Shown: positions 1 to 5,243, counted from the stretch's first letter. The stretch: DNA of 6,368 nucleotides from MFAQ01 sp964592455 (GCA_964592455.1 CAZQDQ010000049.1:1-6368), one strand, 5' to 3'. Made by a program: numbers and translations. Notes: generated from the letters alone by a model not told the origin.

Positions 1-33
1 CGCCCCTGAAGTCATCGCAGCGGATATTCCTGA

Positions 34-252
34 AAAAAAAATCGAAAATCCAAAAAACCCTGCCCTTTTTGTGTTAAAAGATCGGAGCCTAAATACTCTG
101 ACTTGGAATCTTTATCTGTGGGAATTTCTCCTAAGAAAAGAATTGTTGCTCGTTGGACCACTGGAGTTTGCGAAAAGCACCAACTCCGTATGGCACGGTC
201 AATAAAGCAAGCCAGGCATATAGCTCTGCTTCCTTTCACAGACAAGGCCTAA
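34..252 (+). CDS. rpsR: 30S ribosomal protein S18, 5' part broken or out of frame
   Basis: Small-subunit ribosomal protein S18, which pairs with S6 on the 30S platform. In this frame the protein aligns without gaps to the family core: PCPFC, then a PKYSDLESL segment in place of the usual PDYKDVxxL, then TTGVCEKHQ, and finally SIKQARHIALLPF before TAA. Cysteines in CPFC plus the Cys and His of GVCEKH suggest the zinc-binding form of S18. The frame opens after a TGA at 31-33 and has no ATG, GTG or TTG before the conserved CPFC. The coordinates therefore mark the open frame, not a proven start. Frame 2 upstream (APEVIAADIPEKK) would join it through a -1 shift in the A9 run at 33-41 or the A6 run at 52-57. 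The likely cause is a lost A in a homopolymer, with the true start outside the window. The S41 protease gene follows after 30 nt. Identity is very secure; the start is not. Confidence 0.9.
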   Translation, partial: KKNRKSKKPCPFCVKRSEPKYSDLESLSVGISPKKRIVARWTTGVCEKHQLRMARSIKQARHIALLPFTDKA

Positions 253-282
253 GACGTTAGCATTTAGACTTTACATCTTAAG

Positions 283-1479
283 ATGAACTTAAAATTTGTT
301 CGTGGTTTTTTTCTGTTTTTTATTGCCTGTTCTTTGTCGTTTTATGTGGGAACAAGATATTCACTTTCCAATGGTCTAAGCAAAGGGAGTCAGTTGGGCG
401 AAGTGAGAACGGAGATAATGAACGAAGTTCTAGTCAGAATAAAAAAAGACTATCTTAAGCCAGATGATTTGGACGCTAAGAAATTAATGTATGGGGCAGC
501 GGAGGGAATGACAGCGGCTTTGGGTGACCCATATACGGCCTTTTTCCCACCCACAGAGAATCAGCGCTCTAAGGAAGATCTTAAAGGGGAGTTTGGTGGG
601 GTTGGAATACAGCTTGGATTTGTAGAGAAAACTTTGGCAGTCATGAGTCCAATAAAAGACAGTCCGGCAATGAGAGCTGGGCTTAGAGCAGGGGATTTGA
701 TTTTAAAAATCGTAGACGAGAAAAAGAAGGTTGATAAGGATACATCGGGAATAAACATCGAAGAGGCGGTTAACCTTATCCGAGGAGAGAAGGAAACAGA
801 AGTGAAACTTACTATTTTTCGTGAAGGGGAAAAGGAGAGCAGGGAAGTGGCCTTGGTTCGAGATACTATAAATGTTCCTTCAACTGAACTTGAGTGGGTA
901 GATAACAACAAGATTGCGGTGATAAGAGTAAATAAATTTGGGGAAAAGACATTGCCAGAGTGGGAGAGTTTTGTTAGGGAAATCATAAATAAAAAAGCTT
1001 TGGGGGTTATTTTGGATCTTAGAAATAACCCAGGAGGATATTTACAGCGGGCAGTGGACCTTGGTAGCGAGTTTATTGCCGATGGTGTGATAGTGAAACA
1101 AAGAGATAAAAACAGAACCGAGGTTTTGTCGGTTGATAGAAGCGGCAAACTTATTGGAATGCCACTAGTAGTTCTTATTAATCGTGGCTCGGCCTCGGCC
1201 TCGGAGATTTTGGCTGGGGCATTGCGAGAAAGACTGGGCACTAAACTTGTAGGGGAAAAGAGTTTTGGAAAGGGAACTGTTCAGGAAGCTCAGGAAATAG
1301 GGGACGGATCTTCTTTGCATGTGACTATAGCGGAGTGGCTTTTACCTTCTGGTAAAAATATTCACAAGGAAGGGTTAATGCCAGATGTCGAAGTGAAGTT
1401 TGTTTACGATGAAAAAAATCCAAAAGCAGATAATCAGTTGGAGAAGGCAATAGAAGTGCTAAAAGCACAAAAAATCTAA
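283..1479 (+). CDS. C-terminal processing peptidase, S41 family, membrane-anchored
   Basis: A 398-residue serine protease of the CtpA/CtpB/Prc type that cuts the C-termini of exported proteins on the outer face of the cytoplasmic membrane. Residues 3-25 form one hydrophobic signal anchor. Residues 40-110 hold the usual N-terminal part (GDPYTAFFPP, then FGGVGIQLGF). A PDZ domain spans about 105-195, with DSPAMRAGLRAGDLI as its peptide-binding core. The peptidase domain spans about 200-372 and contains DLRNNPGGYL, RGSASASEIL and KSFGKGTVQ. By motif spacing against B. subtilis CtpB, the Ser-Lys-Gln triad is S305, K330 and Q334, so the enzyme should be active. Length and domain order are normal. 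No Shine-Dalgarno is visible before the ATG. The gene lies 30 nt after rpsR, so co-transcription is likely. It converges on the 191-aa gene, which has a terminator between the two facing the other way. Target proteins cannot be told from the sequence. Confidence 0.96.
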   Translation: MNLKFVRGFFLFFIACSLSFYVGTRYSLSNGLSKGSQLGEVRTEIMNEVLVRIKKDYLKPDDLDAKKLMYGAAEGMTAALGDPYTAFFPPTENQRSKEDLKGEFGGVGIQLGFVEKTLAVMSPIKDSPAMRAGLRAGDLILKIVDEKKKVDKDTSGINIEEAVNLIRGEKETEVKLTIFREGEKESREVALVRDTINVPSTELEWVDNNKIAVIRVNKFGEKTLPEWESFVREIINKKALGVILDLRNNPGGYLQRAVDLGSEFIADGVIVKQRDKNRTEVLSVDRSGKLIGMPLVVLINRGSASASEILAGALRERLGTKLVGEKSFGKGTVQEAQEIGDGSSLHVTIAEWLLPSGKNIHKEGLMPDVEVKFVYDEKNPKADNQLEKAIEVLKAQKI

Positions 1480-1504
1480 AATTCAAAAGATAAAATAAGA
1501 AAAA

Positions 1505-1526
1505 AAGACTCGCTATTGCGAGTCTT
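1505..1526 (-). terminator. Rho-independent terminator overlapping the stop codon of the 191-aa gene
   Basis: A perfect 9-bp stem (1505-1513 with 1518-1526) closes a 4-nt loop. On the - strand it is followed by a run of T (complement of the A-rich stretch ending at 1506). The upstream arm encodes the last residues of the 191-aa protein, and its TAG (1515-1513) lies at the loop. On the + strand no T-run follows, so it should stop only - strand transcription and gives the S41 gene no clear terminator. Confidence 0.85.
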
Positions 1527-2088
1527 CGATGATCATATTACTTCCAAACACGGCATAGGTAAATTTAATACCGTTTTTGGTAGTAGAGGATATATTGTTG
1601 CTCCCGATGAAAGGACCACTACCAGCAGAAATACTACCAACTTTAATACTGCCAACTACCGTTGAAGATTGGTCTTTGTTTTCTTCGTCAGTCTCTTTTT
1701 CATGAATAGTTATTCCCATAGCTTTTAGCACTTTTTCCCTGTCGATGGGGCTAAGAAACAAAGTCGGCTCATTTGGGTTGAAATTCTCTTTTTTATGTAG
1801 CGCGATGTTTTTTGGTGATCTAATCACTAATATGAATTTTTCGGCTACTTCTTTAACGCTGTATGCGGTGTTATTGTGGTAAATTCTGGTTGAGCATACA
1901 ATTTCAACAATGGTTTCACTGTTGGTAATATGTTTACAGTTTGCGCAACAAGCATCTTTGAGTATTTTAGCTCGATCTGCTCTGAACCACTCAATGTTTT
2001 TGTGGTCTTCACCAACATAATAAATACTTGCTTCGAGACATTTTGGACATCTTGCGACCGTCTCATCGATTTGTACTTTTTTGCCCAT
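1513..2088 (-). CDS. Uncharacterised 191-aa protein with zinc-ribbon-like CxxC pair
   Basis: I do not recognise this family. Residues 14-17 (CPKC) and 48-51 (CANC, preceded by another Cys at 47) form two CxxC knuckles about 30 residues apart, as in zinc ribbons; C65 is an extra cysteine. Residues 66-125 look like a mixed alpha/beta segment. Residues 130-140 are a highly charged linker (KETDEENKDQ). Residues 141-185 are rich in Gly, Ser, Val and Ile (VVGSIKVGSISAGSGPF) and probably beta-structured. There is no signal peptide or membrane segment, so the protein is probably cytoplasmic. The ATG at 2088 has an AAGGAG site 5 nt upstream, which fixes the start. A promoter candidate and a terminator of its own suggest a single-gene transcript. 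A nucleic-acid-binding or metal-binding role is possible but unproven. Confidence 0.85.
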   Translation of the reverse strand: MGKKVQIDETVARCPKCLEASIYYVGEDHKNIEWFRADRAKILKDACCANCKHITNSETIVEIVCSTRIYHNNTAYSVKEVAEKFILVIRSPKNIALHKKENFNPNEPTLFLSPIDREKVLKAMGITIHEKETDEENKDQSSTVVGSIKVGSISAGSGPFIGSNNISSTTKNGIKFTYAVFGSNMIIEDSQ

Positions 2089-2093
2089 TTTAA

Positions 2094-2099
2094 CTCCTT
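2094..2099 (-). promoter_or_regulatory. Strong Shine-Dalgarno of the 191-aa gene
   Basis: The - strand reads AAGGAG, 5 nt before the ATG at 2088. It is a near-perfect match to the 16S anti-SD and decides the start. Confidence 0.85.
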
Positions 2100-2123
2100 A
2101 TGTTCTTGTGCGAAATTTAGCCT

Positions 2124-2152
2124 ATATTATCATTTTTTGTTTTGTTTTGCAA
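2124..2152 (-). promoter_or_regulatory. Promoter of the 191-aa gene
   Basis: On the - strand, TTGCAA (2152-2147) and TAATAT (2129-2124) are 17 bp apart, and TGA just before the -10 gives an extended -10 element. A start point about 7 nt downstream would give a leader of roughly 28 nt containing the AAGGAG site. It lies directly after the terminator of the upstream gene pair, as a separate unit would need. Confidence 0.6.
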
Positions 2153-2158
2153 GTAAAA

Positions 2159-2178
2159 CGCCCTCCGAGTGGAGGGCG
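2159..2178 (-). terminator. Rho-independent terminator of the small membrane protein pair
   Basis: A perfect 8-bp GC-rich stem (CGCCCTCC with GGAGGGCG) and a 4-nt loop are followed on the - strand by TTTT. It begins 6 nt after the stop codon of the 112-aa gene. Confidence 0.85.
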
Positions 2179-2184
2179 GTGAGG

Positions 2185-2523
2185 CTATTTTTTGTAGAGA
2201 AGGCTGCGTATATATTGGATCAAGCCGAAGAAGAGGGCGGCGATTAGCTCGTAGAGCATATCGTCAAAAGGGCCAGGAAGAGTAGTACCAATCCACTCAG
2301 CACCCCAAACCAGGAGGATCAAAAGAAGAAGACTGCCAAAACCAAAGACAGGTTTTTTTTCTGGTTCTGGGATTGGTTCTTGTTCGGGCGTTTTTGCTCT
2401 GACCGCTTTGTTTTGTTGTGTGATTTCACCAACAGCTCTTGTTGGTTGGGTTGTTTCATTTGGATCGGGATAGATAGGAAGAACTGGACCGGGTCCGTGA
2501 TTGGGGTCACCTGATTTAGCCAT
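2185..2523 (-). CDS. Small two-helix membrane protein with proline-rich N-terminus (112 aa)
   Basis: Not a family I recognise. Starting at the ATG at 2523, the first 55 residues are hydrophilic and rich in Pro, Gly and Gln (GDPNHGPGPVLPIYPDP, later EQEPIPEPEKKP). Two hydrophobic helices follow: about 58-79 (GSLLLLILLVWGAEWIG) and about 88-107 (ELIAALFFGLIQYIRSLL), ending in a basic tail (LLYKK). The long disordered N-terminus and basic C-terminus suggest both face the cytoplasm, with a short outer loop. An in-frame ATG at 2571 was not used because it lies inside the upstream gene and lacks a good ribosome site; GGAG stands 6-7 nt before the chosen ATG. The gene overlaps the end of the 95-aa gene by 8 nt (ATGGCTAA), so the two are co-transcribed and probably translationally coupled. 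They may act together. Confidence 0.82.
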   Translation of the reverse strand: MAKSGDPNHGPGPVLPIYPDPNETTQPTRAVGEITQQNKAVRAKTPEQEPIPEPEKKPVFGFGSLLLLILLVWGAEWIGTTLPGPFDDMLYELIAALFFGLIQYIRSLLYKK

Positions 2524-2803
2524 TTTTATCTCCGTAAATAAGTGATGTGTAAACTGCAATTGAACTGACAATGAGTATTACTAAAACTATGTCGATGATA
2601 TCCTTAGATTCAGATGTCATTTGAAGGAAATTGGTGATTATCTTACTGAAAACAAAAACAACAATAGGAATAAGGTAACCGAGCCAATGAAATTTTGGGG
2701 ACGGTTTTACTTTTTTGGTAGAACCTTTGAGACCAACAAGCTGTTCTCGTAGTTCGTGTGGTTCTAGGTTGTGTGCTCTTGGGTTATCTTGGCTGACTGC
2801 CAT
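2516..2803 (-). CDS. Small two-helix membrane protein (95 aa), first gene of a coupled pair
   Basis: Not a family I recognise. The first 38 residues are hydrophilic (a charged stretch about 8-22 and a Lys-rich KGSTKKVKPSPK before the membrane). Two hydrophobic helices follow at about 40-61 (LGYLIPIVVFVFSKIITNFL) and 69-90 (IIDIVLVILIVSSIAVYTSL), joined by a short acidic loop (TSESKD). By the positive-inside rule both ends are likely cytoplasmic. The start is supported by GGAGG 9 nt before the ATG. Its TAA is embedded in the start region of the 112-aa gene (8-nt overlap), so this gene opens a two-gene operon with a promoter just upstream. The shared plan of hydrophilic N-terminus plus two helices in both proteins hints at partners or old duplicates, although their sequences are not visibly similar. 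Confidence 0.83.
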   Translation of the reverse strand: MAVSQDNPRAHNLEPHELREQLVGLKGSTKKVKPSPKFHWLGYLIPIVVFVFSKIITNFLQMTSESKDIIDIVLVILIVSSIAVYTSLIYGDKNG

Positions 2804-2812
2804 GGAAAAGTG

Positions 2813-2817
2813 CCTCC
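2813..2817 (-). promoter_or_regulatory. Shine-Dalgarno of the 95-aa gene
   Basis: The - strand reads GGAGG, 9 nt before the ATG at 2803. It is a strong match at slightly long spacing. Confidence 0.75.
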
Positions 2818-2834
2818 ATTTTTTAGGATGGCTA

Positions 2835-2865
2835 ATTTTAGCATTGAATAAATGTTTTGGTACAA
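2835..2865 (-). promoter_or_regulatory. Extended -10 promoter of the two-gene membrane protein operon
   Basis: On the - strand, TAAAAT (2840-2835) is preceded directly by TGC, an extended -10. The best -35, TTGTAC (2865-2860), is 19 bp away, which is long, so the extended element may carry most of the strength. It lies between the terminator at 2881-2900 and the ATG at 2803. Confidence 0.5.
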
Positions 2866-2880
2866 TTTTTTATAAAAAAC

Positions 2881-2900
2881 GCCCGCGCAATTGCGCGGGC
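2881..2900 (-). terminator. Rho-independent terminator of the 174-aa gene
   Basis: This is a perfect 20-bp palindrome: GCCCGCGC arms around AATT. On the - strand it is followed by GTTTTTT. It begins 11 nt after the TAA at 2912. The + strand side lacks a T-run, so it acts on the - strand. Confidence 0.9.
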
Positions 2901-2911
2901 CGGTAATGTGT

Positions 2912-3436
2912 TTAGAGAAAACTTTTAACTTCCGGAAAGTATTTTGTGACCAGGTTGGTTTTGCCATCTGGAAAAGCTTTTTTGATTGCTTCTACAACTT
3001 CTTTAATGACCCCGCTCCACTCAACTTTACCCATCAGGTAAACGGCACTGCTTGTGTAACCTTCATCGGGCATAAAGTCAAGAACTTTTTTGGCATCCTC
3101 AATAAGTTCTTTAAGCATTTCTTGAATGCGGGCATTTAACTTCTTTACATCAGGATCGGTGTTGAGACTTGCGAAAAAGAGGTCTGTCATTTTTTCGTCA
3201 AGTTTTACGACTTCTGCGCGGCTGAATGCTTCACTGATATAGATGTGGATTGCCGCCTTTCCTTGAAGTGACAAGGTGTGGTCACTCAACGAAGCTTTAT
3301 CCGTTAGGTCTGGTGCAATTTCAATTTGCTTGATATGGTCGGGTAGGGTTAAGCTTTGGACATTTTCACCCGTGCTAATTGCGACAGTGAACGGACCGGT
3401 GTTTGCAACTAAAATACCTTCAATTTGAATGTTCAT
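2912..3436 (-). CDS. Uncharacterised soluble 174-aa protein
   Basis: I do not recognise this protein. It has no signal peptide, membrane helix or cysteine motif, so it should be cytoplasmic. Residues 1-75 look beta-rich with alternating hydrophobic residues (IQIEGILVANTGPFTVAIS, then SLQGKAAIHIYIS). Residues 76-125 look helical and charged (acidic and Lys-rich, LNARIQEMLKELIEDAKKVL). After a loop (DEGYTSSAVYLMG) another helix follows at about 140-155 (VIKEVVEAIKKAF). The start at 3436 is supported by AAGGAG 5 nt before the ATG. It lies 87 nt after prfA on the same strand, with a candidate promoter between them, and ends at a strong terminator, so it is probably its own unit with some read-through from prfA. 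No function is assigned. Confidence 0.82.
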   Translation of the reverse strand: MNIQIEGILVANTGPFTVAISTGENVQSLTLPDHIKQIEIAPDLTDKASLSDHTLSLQGKAAIHIYISEAFSRAEVVKLDEKMTDLFFASLNTDPDVKKLNARIQEMLKELIEDAKKVLDFMPDEGYTSSAVYLMGKVEWSGVIKEVVEAIKKAFPDGKTNLVTKYFPEVKSFL

Positions 3437-3475
3437 TTATTCTCCTTCTATAGAGTTAAATTTATTTCAGAGAGT

Positions 3476-3501
3476 ATTTTAACACAAATGGTAGAATGCA
3501 A
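3476..3501 (-). promoter_or_regulatory. Possible promoter of the 174-aa gene
   Basis: On the - strand, TAAAAT (3481-3476) is preceded directly by TGT, an extended -10. TTGCAT (3501-3496) lies 14 bp upstream, too short for a good -35; read with AATACT (3478-3473) instead, its spacing is 17. The two readings overlap, so the exact -10 is uncertain. Confidence 0.42.
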
Positions 3502-3514
3502 GATGTTAGGTGAG

Positions 3515-3532
3515 AAAAGCTGGTTAGCTTTT
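3515..3532 (-). terminator. Weak hairpin at the end of prfA
   Basis: A 7-bp stem (AAAAGCT with AGCTTTT) with a 4-nt loop overlaps the TAA of prfA. The stem is AU-rich and no T-run extends beyond it, so it is at best a partial terminator or an mRNA 3' end structure. Confidence 0.3.
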
Positions 3533-4468
3533 GGGTGGGACAGAGAAGTGGGTGATAGTAGTGGTGAAAATGTCTGCCAGGTCGCCTTCCATAACATCTT
3601 TGAGGTTGTGCCAGGATTTTTCTAGTCTATGGTCGGTGAGGCGGTTTTGGGGGAAGTTGTAAGTTTTGATCTTTTCGGAGCGGGAGCCTGTGCCGACAGC
3701 CTCAGTACGCTGGCTAGAGAGAGCGCTAAGGCGCTTGTCTTCCTCGGCTTGCCAGAGCTTGGAGCGGATAAGGTTTAGGGCTATTTCTTTGTTTCTGGCC
3801 TGGTAGCGTTCCTCGCGAACAAAAACAACAAGGCCACTGGGAATATGGGTAAGGCGAACGGCAGTGTTGACCTTGTTTACGTTTTGACCACCAGGTCCAC
3901 CGGCACGGGTAAATTGCCACTCCAAGTCCTGGTCACGGACTTCGAACTGGTTTGCCTTAATTACCGGGAGAACTGCCACTGTGGCTGTACTGGTGTGGAT
4001 TCGACCCTGAGCTTCGGTTTCTGGAACTCTTTGAACTCTATGTACACCTGACTCGTATTGGAAAGTTTCGTAGGCGCCAAAGTTCCATAAATCACGATTA
4101 GGTTTGCTAAGCTTAATGACGGTGTCGTCCAAATATTCGATCGTGAAACCGTGGTTGGTAGCAAAACGAACGTACATACGCAGAAGGTCATCGGCAAAGA
4201 TTTTGGACTCGTCTCCACCTGCAGCGCCACGGACCTCTAGAATAGCAGGGGAGGAATTCAGCTCGCCGGTTGAGTCTTCTGGCTCGTCGGCTCGACCTTC
4301 GGCCTTGTCGGCGTTTTTGAGGCTCTCTATGGCCCTTTGCAATCTCGCCACTTCGTCTTTGGCTAGTGTTCCAAGCTCTGGGTCGGTGAGGAGTTTTTGG
4401 TTGGTAGCGATTTCCGCTTGCAAACGGTCGATTTCAGTTTGGAGGTAGTTTGGTTGGCTATTGTCCAT
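3524..4468 (-). CDS. prfA: Peptide chain release factor 1 (RF1)
   Basis: It recognises UAA and UAG in the ribosomal A site and triggers peptide release. The anticodon-like PxT motif is PET at 149-151, within GVHRVQRVPETEAQGRIHTS, which marks RF1 rather than RF2 (SPF). The catalytic GGQ is at 193-195 in GGPGGQNVNK, the Gln usually being methylated. The C-terminal region keeps SRSEKIKTYNFPQNR and VTDHR-like TDHRLE. At 314 residues it is shorter than the usual 350-360. The PxT motif is roughly 40 residues closer to the N-terminus than in E. coli, so the N-terminal coiled-coil domain is reduced to about 70 residues; the rest looks complete. Only a weak GAG precedes the ATG. The gene is 77 nt after rpmE with a palindromic repeat between and no terminator, so it is probably expressed from the rpmE promoter. 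UGA at the EamA stop implies RF2 is encoded elsewhere. Confidence 0.96.
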   Translation of the reverse strand: MDNSQPNYLQTEIDRLQAEIATNQKLLTDPELGTLAKDEVARLQRAIESLKNADKAEGRADEPEDSTGELNSSPAILEVRGAAGGDESKIFADDLLRMYVRFATNHGFTIEYLDDTVIKLSKPNRDLWNFGAYETFQYESGVHRVQRVPETEAQGRIHTSTATVAVLPVIKANQFEVRDQDLEWQFTRAGGPGGQNVNKVNTAVRLTHIPSGLVVFVREERYQARNKEIALNLIRSKLWQAEEDKRLSALSSQRTEAVGTGSRSEKIKTYNFPQNRLTDHRLEKSWHNLKDVMEGDLADIFTTTITHFSVPPKS

Positions 4469-4503
4469 ATGCTCGTGTTTTATTCAAAAGCGGTATAAAT
4501 CGT

Positions 4504-4535
4504 GGATTGCCACGTCGCAAGCTCCTCGCAATGAC
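4504..4535 (-). repeat. Dispersed palindromic repeat, copy 1 (rpmE-prfA spacer)
   Basis: On the - strand it reads GTCATTGCGAG, a 10-nt centre (GAGCTTGCGA), then CGTGGCAATCC. The ATTGC and GCAAT cores can pair as an imperfect hairpin. Both 11-nt arms match the copy at 5300-5326 exactly, with a different centre. It begins 10 nt after the rpmE stop codon. From memory, repeats with these arms occur in many copies in unrelated bacteria; this was not checked. Confidence 0.85.
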
Positions 4536-4545
4536 GGGGATTAAT

Positions 4546-4869
4546 CTACTCAGCGACGAGAGGTGTTTCGGCTTTGAGGGCTTTTTTCTGGTTTTCGAGC
4601 ATTTCCTTGAGGGAAACAGGAGTTTTGTCTTCAGATTCAGATTTGTTTTTGGTCTTTTTGACGTAACCTGCAGCAGCAGCTCGCTTGGCCATAAATTTAT
4701 CGACTCTACCCATAGCATCAACAAATTTTTGGGTACCAGTAAAAAAGGGATGGCATTTGTCGCAAACGTCGACGTGCAGGGTTTTTTTGGATCCACCAAC
4801 AACAAAAGAGTTACCGCAAGCGCAAGTAATGGTCATTGGTTCGTAATTTGGATGAATATTCTGTTTCAT
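4546..4869 (-). CDS. rpmE: 50S ribosomal protein L31 with C-terminal extension
   Basis: Large-subunit ribosomal protein bL31, at the bridge between subunits. Residues 1-60 match the family: KQNIHPNYE, TITCACGNSF, LHVDVCDKCHPFFTG, then QKFVDAMGRVDKF. C16, C18, C36 and C39 are the four zinc ligands, so this is the zinc form (C+) and not the zinc-free paralogue. Residues 61-107 are an extra tail rich in Lys, Glu and Ala (AKRAAAAGYVKKTK, ending ETPLVAE); typical L31 stops near 65-85. The start is the ATG at 4869. A longer frame from a TTG at 4908 would begin inside the -35 box and lacks family similarity. Only a weak GAG precedes the ATG, and the promoter is so close that the mRNA may be nearly leaderless. 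prfA follows in the same transcript; this L31-RF1 pairing is a common bacterial gene order. Confidence 0.96.
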   Translation of the reverse strand: MKQNIHPNYEPMTITCACGNSFVVGGSKKTLHVDVCDKCHPFFTGTQKFVDAMGRVDKFMAKRAAAAGYVKKTKNKSESEDKTPVSLKEMLENQKKALKAETPLVAE

Positions 4870-4879
4870 AAGCTCGATT

Positions 4880-4908
4880 ATTGTACCACGCGAGGCTATT
4901 TTTGGCAA
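4880..4908 (-). promoter_or_regulatory. Strong promoter of rpmE-prfA
   Basis: On the - strand, TTGCCA (4908-4903) and TACAAT (4885-4880) are exactly 17 bp apart. Each is one base from consensus, and TGG before the -10 adds an extended element. Only 10 nt separate the -10 from the ATG at 4869, so a normal start point leaves a leader of about 2-4 nt. Confidence 0.75.
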
Positions 4909-4916
4909 AAAAGGAT

Positions 4917-4949
4917 AAAAAAACCGTTCGAGATCTCGAACGGTTTTTT
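4917..4949. terminator. Bidirectional-looking terminator after the 81-aa gene
   Basis: This is a perfect palindrome with arms CCGTTCGAGA and TCTCGAACGG, flanked by A-run and T-run so that both strands end in at least six T. It begins about 4 nt after the TAA at 4954 counting the A/T arms, or 10 nt counting only the GC part. The gene it serves is on the - strand; no + strand gene reads into it. Confidence 0.9.
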
Positions 4950-4953
4950 GGGA

Positions 4954-5199
4954 TTACGGCAGGGTATTGTATACATACACTGCTACACATCCAGCAAGTG
5001 TAAGTACAGCCGCAAATGCGATGACCTGGAAAACAACGAGCAGTAACGTGCCAGTTGTTAGTACTCCAAGAACAACGGCGACTACCATGATCCAGAACGC
5101 ATACAAACCAGTTTTGTACGCATCGTTTATGTTTTTCTTCCTTGACTCTTCTTCTTCTGGAGTGCGAGGTTGTCTGAGGTCACTGTGGAAAGTTGGCAT
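4954..5199 (-). CDS. Small two-helix membrane protein (81 aa)
   Basis: Not a family I recognise. Residues 1-28 are hydrophilic with an acidic-basic cluster (TPEEEESRKKN). Two hydrophobic helices follow: about 29-53 (TGLYAFWIMVVAVVLGVLTT) and about 54-76 (LLLVVFQVIAFAAVLTLAG), rich in Val and Ala, with a short turn at TTGT. Residue C71 lies inside the second helix. The protein ends almost at the membrane (YVYNTLP). The start is supported by AGGAG about 6 nt before the ATG. A promoter and terminator of its own make a single-gene transcript between EamA and rpmE. Its layout, with a hydrophilic N-terminus of 30-55 residues and two C-terminal helices, resembles the 95- and 112-aa proteins at 2185-2803, but I see no clear sequence match between them. 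Function is unknown. Confidence 0.82.
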   Translation of the reverse strand: MPTFHSDLRQPRTPEEEESRKKNINDAYKTGLYAFWIMVVAVVLGVLTTGTLLLVVFQVIAFAAVLTLAGCVAVYVYNTLP

Positions 5200-5243
5200 G
5201 TCTTCTCCTAATTCTTTCGTATTTTAAAAACTTGCGATGGGAG

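Noticed and set aside
1..33. UGA read as glycine (code 25) to extend rpsR upstream through TGA at 7 and 31
   Set aside because: All other genes lack in-frame UGA, and UGA ends the EamA gene at a natural family end. The frame-1 residues upstream also look unlike S18.
12..245. Open frame on the - strand over the rpsR region
   Set aside because: The + strand encodes unmistakable S18; the antisense protein resembles nothing and arises from S18 codon bias.
561..1241. Long open frame (226 codons) on the - strand inside the S41 gene
   Set aside because: It is antisense to the catalytic domain, has no ribosome site, and its translation is a low-complexity Ser/Leu/Thr-rich shadow.
2524..2571. Upstream ATG at 2571 for the 112-aa protein
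   Set aside because: It lies within the 95-aa gene with no good SD, while ATG 2523 has GGAG and the typical short overlap.
4870..4908. Longer rpmE start at TTG 4908
   Set aside because: It begins within the -35 box, adds 13 residues without family similarity, and MKQNIHP is the canonical L31 start.
4450..5046. 198-codon open frame on the + strand
   Set aside because: It is antisense to rpmE and across its promoter and terminator; rpmE is certain and the frame has no ribosome site.
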